A stretch of DNA of 53,263 bases. It comes from a virus. A model generated the notes under the pieces. That model made no database searches. It worked only from the letters and a program-made list of their open reading frames with translations, and was not told the origin of the DNA. This document shows, piece by piece, positions 40,889-48,386 of this stretch. Each line of letters opens with the position of its first letter. Position 1 is the stretch's first letter. A program made the position numbers and the translations under genes. Location: positions 1 to 53,263 of the IMG/VR virus record IMGVR_UViG_3300025736_000033. One strand, written 5' to 3'.

Positions 40889-41068
40889 CTACTCAATCCT
40901 CTCTTTCCGCTTGAGAAAAGCATATTGCTCATCTACCTCTGCCATAAACTCAACGCTCATGGGCTGATCCAGTACATCGGCCTGGTTTCGAAGGATATAC
41001 AGTTCCTCCTGACAGTTGGAGCAAACGCCGTTTGATGTCCTTCCACCGCATTCTGGGCAATAGCTCAC
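40889..41068 (-). CDS. Zinc-ribbon protein, 59 aa, GTG start
   Basis: Begins at GTG 41068 in a GTGA overlap with the 91-aa gene. It reads MSYCPECGGRTSNGVCSNCQ, a two-CxxC zinc ribbon, followed by an acidic helical tail (VEFMAEVDEQYAFLKRKER). Last gene of this minus operon before the hairpin. Confidence 0.6.
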   Translation of the reverse strand: MSYCPECGGRTSNGVCSNCQEELYILRNQADVLDQPMSVEFMAEVDEQYAFLKRKERIE

Positions 41069-41340
41069 TCCCCTATCTCCTTATCACCGGTGTAGGGGGC
41101 TGACGCTTTTGCGCTGGTTTTGGTGTTGATTGGTGCTTCTTTGCCAGGAAAAACGAGCCAATCGCCAGTTACTTGTATTACCTTATGGCCCGGTTCACAC
41201 GTTGTCGTCCCAACATCGGCGCACGGCATAAGATCACCAACTATGCAACCACATTCGATTGTGGAGTCACACAGCCCTGTGTAGCCATTTTCTGTCAGCC
41301 ATGTCTCTGTTATCGTGCGTATTGTTTTGGGTTCGGTCAT
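41065..41340 (-). CDS. Cys-containing small protein, 91 aa
   Basis: The segment LCDSTIECGCIVGDLMPC near residues 23-40 and CEPGHKVIQV after it form a probable metal site. I know this type from many phage accessory regions, with no function known. ATGA and GTGA overlaps on its sides. Confidence 0.6.
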   Translation of the reverse strand: MTEPKTIRTITETWLTENGYTGLCDSTIECGCIVGDLMPCADVGTTTCEPGHKVIQVTGDWLVFPGKEAPINTKTSAKASAPYTGDKEIGE

Positions 41341-41549
41341 TTCCTCACCTCATAATGGGGACAACTGAATCCCTCTCCGAACATACAGCCCTCGTATCCG
41401 GGCAATGCAACATCCTTCCGCACATTCTTGTGATTGTTGGCCTTCTCCCCATTTGTCAGCGGGTTGCTACATTCCGCGAAATGGACTGCGCCTATCTTCA
41501 GCGTGTGTTGGAAATCCCATGTTAGGCATGTGTGGCATTCTGGCTTCAT
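41337..41549 (-). CDS. Small Cys protein, 70 aa
   Basis: Starts MKPECHTCLTWDFQHT at ATG 41549 with GGAGGGCGCAAGCC upstream. CxxC, later FAECSN, EGCMFG and FSCPHY make a likely zinc fold. ATGA overlap with both the next gene and the 33-aa membrane peptide. Confidence 0.5.
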   Translation of the reverse strand: MKPECHTCLTWDFQHTLKIGAVHFAECSNPLTNGEKANNHKNVRKDVALPGYEGCMFGEGFSCPHYEVRK

Positions 41550-41647
41550 GGCTTGCGCCCTCCGCTCCAGATCACCAGCCATTCTACCAGCGCCGCCAGC
41601 ACTATGAAGATGATTGCGCCGCCGAATATTATCTGTGATGGGGTCAT
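41546..41647 (-). CDS. 33-aa membrane peptide
   Basis: MTPSQIIFGGAIIFIVLAAL followed by VEWLVIWSGGRKP is a single hydrophobic helix. ATG 41647 overlaps the stop of the 91-aa gene, and TGA overlaps the next ATG, so it sits precisely in the operon. Function unknown. Confidence 0.5.
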   Translation of the reverse strand: MTPSQIIFGGAIIFIVLAALVEWLVIWSGGRKP

Positions 41648-41919
41648 TGTGTTGCCTGCTTCGCGACCTTATCAATATGCTTATACCACCGGCAAAGCCG
41701 CGCCTGCAACCTGACAAGGTAATCATAATCCGTGTGATAGCGGCAACAATAATGCATATAGCCCGTCTTAAAATCTGCATCATCTACTGGTCCACAGTCG
41801 CATCTGCTCTTTATTTTCTCGCGTGCTGCGTGATTATAGGCCGCATTTTTTGTAAAAAAGCGGCGTGACCCTGCGCGGTATACTTTTGCTTGCTCGCTGG
41901 TGACAACTGTGTTGCTCAT
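41644..41919 (-). CDS. Cys/His small protein, 91 aa
   Basis: MSNTVVTSEQAKVYRAGS start with AGGAGGCAGGG before it. A basic helix leads to CDCGPVDDADF, then YMHYCCRYHTDYDY, giving several Cys/His positions. Possibly zinc-binding. Not recognised. Confidence 0.5.
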   Translation of the reverse strand: MSNTVVTSEQAKVYRAGSRRFFTKNAAYNHAAREKIKSRCDCGPVDDADFKTGYMHYCCRYHTDYDYLVRLQARLCRWYKHIDKVAKQATQ

Positions 41920-41926
41920 CCCTGCC

Positions 41927-41953
41927 TCCTAAAACTCTGCCACTTCATCTCCA
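41927..41953. repeat. EMKWQSFR-coding repeat, copy 1
   Basis: CCTAAAACTCTGCCACTTCA and the next bases match 42478-42503 except one or two positions. On the minus strand both encode EMKWQSFR. Copy 1 is not in a complete gene (about 10 codons to a TGA at the next ATG). Confidence 0.75.
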
Positions 41954-41985
41954 CATAATAAATATACACAACCCACTAACACACA

Positions 41986-42170
41986 ATTACCAACTCCTAC
42001 TTCCACTCCAACTCCAACTCCTACTTCCACTCCAACTCCAACTTCCACTCCAACTCCAACTCCTACTTCCACTCCAACTCCAACTCCTACTTCCACTCCT
42101 ACTCATACTCCTACTCCTACTCCAACTCCCACTCCTACTCATACTCCTACTCCTGCTCCTACTCCATCTC
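41986..42170. repeat. Hexanucleotide repeat array, about 185 bp
   Basis: Imperfect units of 6 bases, on the minus strand GGAGTN and variants such as GGAAGT. Reading frames give Ser-Arg/Trp repeats or Gly-Val/Glu repeats. The Gly-Val/Glu frame is continuous with the preceding 85-aa gene but is blocked by three TGA codons. It lies directly downstream of that gene. A second array of this style lies at 51495-51663. Confidence 0.85.
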
Positions 42171-42186
42171 CTGCTATTAACTGGCA

Positions 42187-42444
42187 TCAACATTTTGCCG
42201 GACCCCAGCTCTCAATGCCTGCCAGCATAACGCGCCACGGAGACGGCAACGACTGTGCGTCAGACCAATCTCCGGTGTCGAGCGGGCCTGTCTCATAAAC
42301 CAGCTTTGCGTCTGCCAACTCGATATGGTTTGCATTTACGCCTGCGAGCGTGCCGGTGTAAATATACACTCCGCAAAACGTTGTAATCTTTTCGCCCAGC
42401 ATTGCATCCATTCCACCGTCGTCTGTCTCTACTACTCGTTTCAT
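42187..42444 (-). CDS. Small phage protein, 85 aa, next to repeat array
   Basis: [21 protein letters not shown] start with AAGGAGATAGCAGA upstream. A small beta-rich domain ([23 protein letters not shown]) ends in [14 protein letters not shown]. From memory, this kind of protein accompanies DUF6948-type proteins in phage genomes. A hexamer array starts a few bases after its stop. Confidence 0.55.
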   Translation of the reverse strand: MKRVVETDDGGMDAMLGEKITTFCGVYIYTGTLAGVNANHIELADAKLVYETGPLDTGDWSDAQSLPSPWRVMLAGIESWGPAKC

Positions 42445-42448
42445 TCTG

Positions 42449-42526
42449 CTATCTCCTTGTTGCGTTGGGGGTTATTCCCCTAAAGCTCTGCCACTTCATC
42501 TCGATTATCCCGCTGTCCTCATTCAT
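42449..42526 (-). CDS. Tiny protein, 25 aa
   Basis: [20 protein letters not shown] with a near-perfect AGGAGGTAGAG before ATG 42526. It ends just before the 85-aa gene. It contains the EMKWQSFR stretch that is repeated in a broken form at 41927-41953. Function unknown. Confidence 0.45.
   Translation of the reverse strand: MNEDSGIIEMKWQSFRGITPNATRR
42478..42503. repeat. EMKWQSFR-coding repeat, copy 2
   Basis: Partner of 41927-41953, inside the 25-aa ORF. The duplication flanks the 85-aa gene and the hexamer array, suggesting that the segment between was copied or inserted as a unit. Confidence 0.75.
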
Positions 42527-42535
42527 CTCTACCTC

Positions 42536-43447
42536 CTAAAACCCCGGTCCTGTTATGTCATCATCATCATCATCAGGGGGTATCCAGTCCTCGGTTGTGC
42601 CTGTCTGGTATGTTCGCTCGGTGATCCGCATGGTCTTACCGTCGAAATCACACCGGACCTCATGGCCCCCACCATCCTTTGTACTTTTCAGGCACTTGAC
42701 CCGCAGTAGGTTGCTGTCTTCGTCATCACCGCGCATCAGACCGAACACTATGCCGGCGCTTTCCTCAATCTCACCGGCATTCCGCGCTGAGTGCAGTCCT
42801 ATCTCACCTGTATTGCCGTCTTCGCCGCTTCTGTGGACCTGTGAAGCACAGATTATGATGGTGTTAGTGGCCTTAGCTGTGCGCTTGAGCTCCTGCGCTG
42901 CCTGGGCTATCCGTTCGTAACGCTTGGCGCCTTTGCTGTTCATCAGCCCAATGTAATCGACTATGACTATCACCGGTTTGTGCCCGTACTTCTCTGGGTA
43001 GTCCACTTCGATGATCTCAGACAGTGCCGTTTCGTCTATTCGGCTTTCGTCACATACAATGATGTGTTCCAGCCCTTCGAAGTAGGGACGTAGCCTTTCA
43101 AGATCCTCGTGGGTGCTGGATTGCTTGTAGTCGGCCTGTATGCTCTTGCAATCCACGCCTGAGTGCATCGCGGCGAACCGTTCGTAGGCCAGTGTGCCGG
43201 GTAGCTCCATCTCCATGAACAGCACAGGGAGCGGGTTAGCGGCCTTGGCTATCGCCTGTAATACGGCTGTTTTCCCCGTTCCCGTGTCACCTAAGAAGAA
43301 TATCAGCTCACCGCGTAACGCCGGGCGCATCTTTTCTCCTAACGATGGGAGCCACTTGCCCCAGTCGAGTGAGAACTTCTGTGAAACCAGCGAGTCAATC
43401 ATGTACTGCTGGTGTAGGTCTTCAAGGTTTTTCAGTTCGTGGGTCAT
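42536..43447 (-). CDS. DnaB-type replicative helicase (C-terminal domain only)
   Basis: 303 aa. Walker A is FLGDTGTGKTAV (about residues 50-62) and Walker B is VIVIVDYIGLM (about 158-168). HSARNAGEIEESAGIVFGLM near residue 220 is like the DnaB arginine-finger region, and a short C-terminal Asp/Gly tail follows. It lacks the DnaB N-terminal domain, so a separate loader or the initiator protein may recruit it. Fits phage RecA-fold helicases that open DNA at the fork. Its start overlaps the methyltransferase stop (ATGA). Confidence 0.8.
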   Translation of the reverse strand: MTHELKNLEDLHQQYMIDSLVSQKFSLDWGKWLPSLGEKMRPALRGELIFFLGDTGTGKTAVLQAIAKAANPLPVLFMEMELPGTLAYERFAAMHSGVDCKSIQADYKQSSTHEDLERLRPYFEGLEHIIVCDESRIDETALSEIIEVDYPEKYGHKPVIVIVDYIGLMNSKGAKRYERIAQAAQELKRTAKATNTIIICASQVHRSGEDGNTGEIGLHSARNAGEIEESAGIVFGLMRGDDEDSNLLRVKCLKSTKDGGGHEVRCDFDGKTMRITERTYQTGTTEDWIPPDDDDDDITGPGF

Positions 43448-44073
43448 AGTGCTAATACCTCTTGCTGTAGGCGAATCGCAGCTATCTCGCAGTACTTCTC
43501 TTCCAGCTCAATGCCGATGCACTTGCGCCGTAGGTCTTTCGCGGCCCGTAGCGTTGTGCCTGAACCCATGAACGGGTCAAGGATTGTTTGCGCCTCGGGG
43601 TAGAACCCCATACACCACTTCATCAATGCTTCTGGTTTTTGTGTCGGGTGAACACGCGGAATCCCGCGCTCCGACTTTCTATTAAACCCATCCCAGTAAT
43701 GCCGAAACATCCGGTCAACGCCCTTATCTGAACACCATGCAAGCTCACAGTCGGCTTGGTCACGCTCTGGTATAACGCCCTCGCGCTTGTCCCACACGAG
43801 CCATCTTCCCCCGTCAGGAATCCTCGCGTGGTAATGGTTTGCGCCCCAGACAATCATTGGGCGCGGTAGGAATGCCGGATCGAACGGAGTATCATCACCA
43901 GCTACCGCATCAATTACCGTGGGTGCGTTTGCGTAATTCCCCCCGCCATGCTTGTACGCTATCCCATAAGGCGGGTCAGTCAGCACAAGGTCAACCTTGT
44001 CCAGCGTTGGCAGTACCTCCCGGCAATCCGCGTGGAATATGGTTGCATAATCGTCTTTGTAGTATGGCTTCAT
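43444..44073 (-). CDS. DNA adenine/cytosine-N4 methyltransferase, phage type
   Basis: 209 aa. VLTDPPYGIAYKHGGG at about residues 30-46 holds the DPPY catalytic motif. HPTQKPEALMKW at about 143 and ILDPFMGSGTTLRAAKDL at about 165 form the AdoMet-binding motif. This order (catalytic motif first) is the beta class used by many phage methyltransferases. It likely protects phage DNA from host restriction or marks it. Target site not deducible. ATGA overlaps with the initiator-like gene and the helicase. Confidence 0.85.
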   Translation of the reverse strand: MKPYYKDDYATIFHADCREVLPTLDKVDLVLTDPPYGIAYKHGGGNYANAPTVIDAVAGDDTPFDPAFLPRPMIVWGANHYHARIPDGGRWLVWDKREGVIPERDQADCELAWCSDKGVDRMFRHYWDGFNRKSERGIPRVHPTQKPEALMKWCMGFYPEAQTILDPFMGSGTTLRAAKDLRRKCIGIELEEKYCEIAAIRLQQEVLAL

Positions 44074-44864
44074 CGCTGTACGAAGCCTCCCGTTGGTTTT
44101 GCTGGTAGCCAGCCTCGGGCGCGGTCAACTTCACTCTGCCAGTTATTGAGTACTGTTTCAAGGTTGAGCCGCTTCGGATGAAATTCGTCCTTCACCACCG
44201 TATGCAGATAATATTTTTCCACTACGTCAACATCATCTTTTACGAGTGGCCGCAACATCGCAAGCGATTCTTCTTCGTAGATTGTCCAGAGGGTATAATC
44301 CTTGCGGTTAAACCATTTGCCGATCCGAACCATGAGAGGGCTGTTTATCTCAACACGCTTTTTACGTTTGTCAGACTCCTTCACGATGGCCCGAACCTTC
44401 TTCTCTTTCCCCTCCCCCTTCTCCTTCCCATTCCCCTTCAGGCTTTCGAAGTCCTTTGTACGTTCTTTATAAGCCGTTTGGAAGCGCTTTATAAGTGAAG
44501 AGTTCTTGTCGTAGAACTCCTGCCACCACGGAAAGTCTGAATCTTCTAAAGCAGAGAGGGTTCCCAGCACGCTTTTAACCATATTTATGTGTGGAACACT
44601 AGGAAACTGCCTAGCAAAATAGCCTGGAACCCATATCCAGCCTGTCTTCTCGTCGTACCTGAGTTTAACGCCAAGCACTTTGAAAGCCCTTTCTAGGTCT
44701 TTTCTCTCTAATCGGGTTTCGTGTGTAGCTTTCCTATAAGAAAACCTATAAGCACCTATGCAAGTTACATCGCTGTTGCTGATGCAGTACAAGTAAAATG
44801 CCAAGGGGTTAAGGTCTTCAATGTGGTCGAAGTCGGGGTCATTCCAATACGTAGGTTCTATCAT
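44070..44864 (-). CDS. Replication initiator-like protein
   Basis: 264 aa from ATG 44864 with AGGTGAAAGCG upstream; GTG 44873 is less likely. Residues 1-110 look like a helical winged-helix type domain (NPLAFYLYCISNSDVTCIG, then RKDLERAFKVLGVKLR). A Lys/Glu-rich linker (KGNGKEKGEGKEKKVR) is followed by a C-terminal helical domain. A DNA-binding N-terminus, a flexible linker and position before the methyltransferase and helicase suit a phage origin-binding or helicase-loading protein. Not recognised by family. Confidence 0.6.
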   Translation of the reverse strand: MIEPTYWNDPDFDHIEDLNPLAFYLYCISNSDVTCIGAYRFSYRKATHETRLERKDLERAFKVLGVKLRYDEKTGWIWVPGYFARQFPSVPHINMVKSVLGTLSALEDSDFPWWQEFYDKNSSLIKRFQTAYKERTKDFESLKGNGKEKGEGKEKKVRAIVKESDKRKKRVEINSPLMVRIGKWFNRKDYTLWTIYEEESLAMLRPLVKDDVDVVEKYYLHTVVKDEFHPKRLNLETVLNNWQSEVDRARGWLPAKPTGGFVQR

Positions 44865-44911
44865 CGCTTTCACCTTTTATAGCTCCAAGCCTCTGTCCGT
44901 CATACCCAAAA

Positions 44912-44973
44912 CAAAGAAAAAGATCCCCGCCGGTGATGAGACCAGAACACACCATAGGCGTGTGACGGGGATC
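44912..44973 (-). terminator. Rho-independent terminator
   Basis: On the minus strand GATCCCCG (44973-44966) pairs with CGGGGATC (44929-44922) across a 36-nt loop, and TTTTTCTTTG follows directly. It lies between the 56-aa gene and the initiator-like gene. A loop that long is unusual, but stem plus T-tract is clear. It may partly reduce or regulate read-through. Confidence 0.65.
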
Positions 44974-45127
44974 GTATTATTAAGTAGGAACTCGTGTGTC
45001 TGTATCTCATCATGTTGAGAAGAATACCACGACCAATCCCAAGTTGTCAACCTCTTCTGCAAAGCCCCCAGAGAACACGCAACGGGACGCAAGACCAAAC
45101 GCTGCAATGTTCTCGTGAGGGCCATTG

Positions 45128-45298
45128 TTAATCCTTCAGGAACAGATTTGTCTTCTCCATGCATACGCCCTCTAGGAGCTCAACACGGTCGTTCTCTACC
45201 ATAGCCGTACAGTGAGGGTGGCAATTCTCGTTCAGCCACGCTATCAACGGCTTAGACGCCTTCAGCAGTTCATCTCTTTGTTCTTTCGTCAGTATCAT
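45128..45298 (-). CDS. Small phage protein, 56 aa
   Basis: MILTKEQRDELLKASKPLIA then WLNENCHPHCTAMVENDRVE resembles a recurrent phage small-protein family of unknown role. ATG 45298 sits one base from the end of the nucleotidyltransferase gene. The 254 bases after it hold the terminator and no supported gene. Confidence 0.55.
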   Translation of the reverse strand: MILTKEQRDELLKASKPLIAWLNENCHPHCTAMVENDRVELLEGVCMEKTNLFLKD

Positions 45299-45299
45299 C

Positions 45300-45818
45300 C
45301 TATCCCCTCCTATTCCAAGGCTCAACCCATTCAAGGCCAAGCAATTCAAACAAGTATTCTTCCTCTGGTACTGGATGGATCTGACCCAAATGAGTCAGGT
45401 TCCCATCCACACCATGAAAGTTCTTACCTACCCAGCCTCGGGCCAGTACCTTGTGCGAGTATTCCGCTGGTCCGGTACGTATTGCTAACTGATAGCCCCA
45501 GTTGATCGGAGTAGCTGTGAATATATCTACCTTGATCCCTGTAGATGTCAGCCGTTGCATGTACCTGCCCTTAACAGCATCGCCCTTCAGTGTCTTCATG
45601 CAATCAACAGCAGCTATGAAGCGAATATCACGCTCTATTCCCACCACCTCCCCCAACAGGTCCAGTATAGGGATTGTCTTCGGAATACATACTATCTCTA
45701 TGTCGCCCGGATTTGGCTTACGCCTTCGTACACTCCCTGCAATAGCGATCCTGTCGCAACCTGGTTCTATCAGGTAAACAAGGTGCTCTGCTGCCCCTTT
45801 GGCTTCATCTAAGTTCAT
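45300..45818 (-). CDS. DNA polymerase beta-like nucleotidyltransferase
   Basis: 172 aa. IAIAGSVRRRKPNPGDIEIV at about 24-43 holds the GSxRR turn and the first Asp pair (D-I-E) of the polymerase X palm. KVDIFTATPINWGYQLA at about 97-113 gives the third carboxylate Asp. The short length means palm plus part of the thumb only, as in small phage PolX-like proteins. It may fill gaps, repair ends or modify nucleotides; the lyase and fingers domains are absent. Confidence 0.75.
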   Translation of the reverse strand: MNLDEAKGAAEHLVYLIEPGCDRIAIAGSVRRRKPNPGDIEIVCIPKTIPILDLLGEVVGIERDIRFIAAVDCMKTLKGDAVKGRYMQRLTSTGIKVDIFTATPINWGYQLAIRTGPAEYSHKVLARGWVGKNFHGVDGNLTHLGQIHPVPEEEYLFELLGLEWVEPWNRRG

Positions 45819-45830
45819 ATCCTATCCCTC

Positions 45831-46205
45831 CTATACTGCTAGCAAATACTGGTTCGATTCTTGCGCTGGTTCTTCCCTTGTTAGAGTACGTCTGTTCATG
45901 GCTGTGATGGCAGACCGTACCTGCTCCAGCCTGGCACTGCTCCTGACAGCCCACTTATACAAAGGCCGGCCATGCTTCTGCTTTTGGGTAGGCTTCACCC
46001 GCTCTTCTGTCTGATACAGCCCGCAAGCTCTAAGCCTCTTGAAACAGCACCCGATTAGGTTGGGCTCCATCGGTGGGTGCTTGATATCTTCAGCCGTACA
46101 CCAGCCCTTCCCCCACGCAGCATCCAGCAAGTCCCTGAGTACTTCCATCGCCTCACGCTCATGCTTGTTCAGTGTCCCGGTCAGCCAGCTTGGTAGGTTA
46201 GTCAT
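45831..46205 (-). CDS. Hypothetical protein, 124 aa, possible winged helix
   Basis: From ATG 46205 with GGGGGGTAACA upstream. MTNLPSWLTGTLNKHEREA start, then a helix-turn-helix-like stretch (CTAEDIKHPPMEPNLIGCCF) and RPLYKWAV, which looks like a wing strand. The C-terminus is Arg-rich and helical. DNA-binding is likely but not proven. Confidence 0.5.
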   Translation of the reverse strand: MTNLPSWLTGTLNKHEREAMEVLRDLLDAAWGKGWCTAEDIKHPPMEPNLIGCCFKRLRACGLYQTEERVKPTQKQKHGRPLYKWAVRSSARLEQVRSAITAMNRRTLTREEPAQESNQYLLAV

Positions 46206-46283
46206 TGTTACCCCCCTTATCGCATTCATTGCCTCTTAAAACCTTCTGAATCCCTGAACCCTTATCTGTACCTGTCTTTTCCA

Positions 46284-46949
46284 TTACCACGGCTTTGCAG
46301 CTTCATAGGCTGTCTTGTAAGCACCTGTTGAACCGTAGGAATACGGCGAGATAGGCTCTGGCTCATCATATTCAAACTCGTAGTCGTTCAGCATCTCTAT
46401 CGCCTTCTCCAGTACCATAATCTCTTTCTCAGCAGATCCTATGGCTACGGTCAGCCACTGGATGGTGTCGGTCAGGCATGTTTTCAGGAACGAACCATCA
46501 GTATTACTGCATTTCAGCCTCTTATTCACACCTTTAATGAACTTGATCTGCTTCTTCATGCCCTTGATCTTGTCCTTCTCACCTATGATACCGTTCCGGA
46601 ACGTATCGTTTATGCTCCCGATCACATCCATCTTCGTAACACGTTCGCCTGACAGCTGGATGATCGACATGAGTGAGCCGGCCATCTTCTGACAAGCCAG
46701 TTGCTCGGTATTGTCTACTTCACGCTGACCAGTCCGGTCATAGTAAGCACGCTCCTGTGAATTGCTCAGTATCTCGTAAGCTATGGCTATCTGTACGAAC
46801 TTCTCAGCAGCACCGCCATCAGGGTTCTGATCTGGGTGATATTTGAAAGCCAGCTTACGGTAAGCGGCCTTGATTACAGCATCGTCTGCGTCCCTTGCTA
46901 CTCCCAGCACCTCGTAAGGGTCAGGTGGTCTAACGATTGGAGTGCTCAT
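46284..46949 (-). CDS. DnaJ-like J-domain protein
   Basis: About 221 aa from ATG 46949. Residues about 10-75 form a J-domain with [12 protein letters not shown], the diagnostic His-Pro-Asp in [10 protein letters not shown], then [18 protein letters not shown]. The rest is a helical acidic region without the Gly/Phe or zinc-finger parts of bacterial DnaJ. It could recruit host DnaK to free the helicase or initiator, as lambda does with host DnaJ. The start overlaps the 66-aa gene end by 20 bases. Confidence 0.8.
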   Translation of the reverse strand: MSTPIVRPPDPYEVLGVARDADDAVIKAAYRKLAFKYHPDQNPDGGAAEKFVQIAIAYEILSNSQERAYYDRTGQREVDNTEQLACQKMAGSLMSIIQLSGERVTKMDVIGSINDTFRNGIIGEKDKIKGMKKQIKFIKGVNKRLKCSNTDGSFLKTCLTDTIQWLTVAIGSAEKEIMVLEKAIEMLNDYEFEYDEPEPISPYSYGSTGAYKTAYEAAKPW

Positions 46950-47130
46950 TGGTATTAACATCCCTTCCCAGTGCCTTGCGTGCTTGTATAATGAACCAGT
47001 AAGCAGTGTGATGTTTGGCCAATGGTCCCTGATCTGCCATCTTTATCAGTGCATCCTCCAGTGCTGTGATCTTACGCTTCAGGTTGAGTACTTCTGTGCG
47101 GTGGGCTATCAGTGTCAGGTTGCGGCTCAT
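46930..47130 (-). CDS. Small helical protein, 66 aa
   Basis: [20 protein letters not shown] start, mostly one coiled-coil-like helix ([19 protein letters not shown]). It overlaps the J-domain gene and may interact with it. Not recognised. Confidence 0.5.
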   Translation of the reverse strand: MSRNLTLIAHRTEVLNLKRKITALEDALIKMADQGPLAKHHTAYWFIIQARKALGRDVNTNEHSNR

Positions 47131-47143
47131 TTGGTTGCCATCC

Positions 47144-47341
47144 TTATATCCTATACCCGTGTATGTGGTTTTTCCTTTGATAGCAGCCCGACGCTAGTTC
47201 CATCCAATCGCTGCTGCCGTTTACAATATGGCCCATCTTACCGACGCTTGCCCATCGAATGCTGTCGCATTTTGGGCATCGCTTAGGCCGCACGGTGAAT
47301 GTTTCCCAATCATGCCCGCACTTATTACAATGCCTATCCAT
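47144..47341 (-). CDS. Zinc-ribbon protein, 65 aa
   Basis: From ATG 47341 with GGGAGGTGTCCA upstream; the longer frame to 47422 is not favoured. MDRHCNKCGHDWETFTVRPK then RCPKCDSIRWA is a compact two-CxxC ribbon. The remainder is short and unremarkable. Confidence 0.6.
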   Translation of the reverse strand: MDRHCNKCGHDWETFTVRPKRCPKCDSIRWASVGKMGHIVNGSSDWMELASGCYQRKNHIHGYRI

Positions 47342-47552
47342 TGGACACCTCCCGCAACTCACGGTGCTGCTTACAGTGATCTGCACAGCAGTACCCGCCA
47401 TTGTGGGTGTGCCTGACTTCACAGCCTGGTAGTAGGCAGTCGCGTTCCTTACTGGGTGCTGGGTGGTAGTTGTGAATTGGTGGTGGCAACTTGCCCCAGA
47501 GTGCGTATGTGAACATTGCCGAAGCCACTGCGTGTACTGTTTTCTTACTCAT
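47334..47552 (-). CDS. Cys/His small protein, 72 aa
   Basis: MSKKTVHAVASAMFTYALWG start. CLLPGCEVRHTHNGGYCCAD then HCKQHRELREV has the spacing of a CCHC/HNH-like or zinc-binding knuckle (about residues 39-65). ATGA overlap with the 93-aa gene. Confidence 0.5.
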   Translation of the reverse strand: MSKKTVHAVASAMFTYALWGKLPPPIHNYHPAPSKERDCLLPGCEVRHTHNGGYCCADHCKQHRELREVSNG

Positions 47553-47830
47553 TTGCCTATCTCCTGATTAGGCACATAATAAGCATCAACAAGATCTATT
47601 ATGGTCGCAAGTTGATGGTTGATAGTTGCATGGAATAACTGACATTCCATGTCAATTTGATTTGGCCGTTGGTTATGCCGGCCGTTGTAGTAGTCCACGG
47701 CAGCATCCCTGCGCTCTTTGAAGTCGCTCGGCTTGGCGCAGGTTTTTGGTCCGAACTTAATCATGTACCCACCAAGTATCAATGCTTCTAATATTGGCTG
47801 GTAGATTTTATAGTGTGTGCTCTTACTCAT
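47549..47830 (-). CDS. Hypothetical protein, 93 aa
   Basis: From ATG 47830 with AAAGGATGCAAGACC, a start region shared with the clamp-like gene. Begins MSKSTHYKIYQPILEALILG. Helical, with a His-rich middle (HATINHQLATIIDLV). Not recognised. Confidence 0.5.
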   Translation of the reverse strand: MSKSTHYKIYQPILEALILGGYMIKFGPKTCAKPSDFKERRDAAVDYYNGRHNQRPNQIDMECQLFHATINHQLATIIDLVDAYYVPNQEIGK

Positions 47831-47840
47831 GGTCTTGCAT
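47816..47840 (-). repeat. 25-nt start-region repeat, minus copy
   Basis: Exact partner of 38896-38920 on the opposite strand. It covers the start of the 93-aa gene, whose protein is otherwise unlike the clamp-like protein. Confidence 0.9.
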
Positions 47841-47927
47841 CCTTTCATTGAGTTACCAGTCTCTCCTGGCTGTCACGCCTTAATAACCGGTGGCGTCCCC
47901 GGTATTGAGGGTATATATGTTTTTGGA

Positions 47928-48386
47928 TCAGCTAAATTTCATAGGCTTTTCCTCCCATGTCATTTCTTTCAGACGTTCGTATGATGCCCGGTAATCTATC
48001 TTGCCCTTATCGTGACAGTGATCTGTAGCCCACTGTGCCTGCTCTGGCTTCTTCTCGCGCATCCAATCTATGAACGCGGCCACTACTGCCATGCTTGAGC
48101 TATGTGCGGCGAGTGTGTTGCCCATCGTGTGATGCGACGGACATAGGATTACAATGTTTTCCTCGATGTTGTGGCGGTGTACCCCGCTCCTGCTTTTCTC
48201 GATTAGATGATGGCCGCAAGTCCCGTTGACTGAGCAACAGACCTCGCATGGATGGCCCTTGGTCAGCCGCGTCAATTCCGTATCGGCCAATTTCTTCCAG
48301 TGCTTATGGTTGCGCGGATAAGACTTTGGCTTTGCAGGCTTTTTCTTAGCCTTCTTAGGCTTACGAGCTATACCAGAACGCTTCAC
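47928..48386 (-). CDS. HNH endonuclease-like protein (NinG/HNH type)
   Basis: About 152 aa from GTG 48386, chosen because it overlaps the preceding stop as GTGA. A Lys-rich N-terminus (KPKKAKKKPAKPK) is followed by HPCEVCCSVNGTCGHHLIE, then HRHNIEENIVILCPSHHTMGN. This is the Cys-x2-Cys, His-His, N, Cys-x2-His-His order of HNH/NinG-type nucleases. It may process recombination intermediates or act in DNA packaging. C-terminus helical. Confidence 0.7.
   Translation of the reverse strand: MKRSGIARKPKKAKKKPAKPKSYPRNHKHWKKLADTELTRLTKGHPCEVCCSVNGTCGHHLIEKSRSGVHRHNIEENIVILCPSHHTMGNTLAAHSSSMAVVAAFIDWMREKKPEQAQWATDHCHDKGKIDYRASYERLKEMTWEEKPMKFS

Noticed and set aside
41986-42170. CRISPR array
   Set aside because: Units are 6 bases without unique spacers.
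42139-42189. TGA recoding that would fuse the 85-aa gene to a Gly-Val/Glu array
   Set aside because: TGA ends several clear genes here (for example portal with ATGA, HNH-side genes), so it works as a stop; three TGAs would need reading through.
41987-42193. Ser-Arg/Trp repeat frame as a protein gene
   Set aside because: It is one reading frame of a hexamer array, has no ribosome site and the composition follows the array alone.
44921-45010. tRNA-like fold near the terminator
   Set aside because: No T-loop GGTTCGAATCC-type sequence and no acceptor stem partner were found; terminator explains the stem.
44877-45164. Minus-strand frame of about 80-95 codons before the initiator-like gene
   Set aside because: It covers the terminator hairpin and looks like translated structured RNA. 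An SD-like GAAGGA before an internal ATG exists but is not enough.
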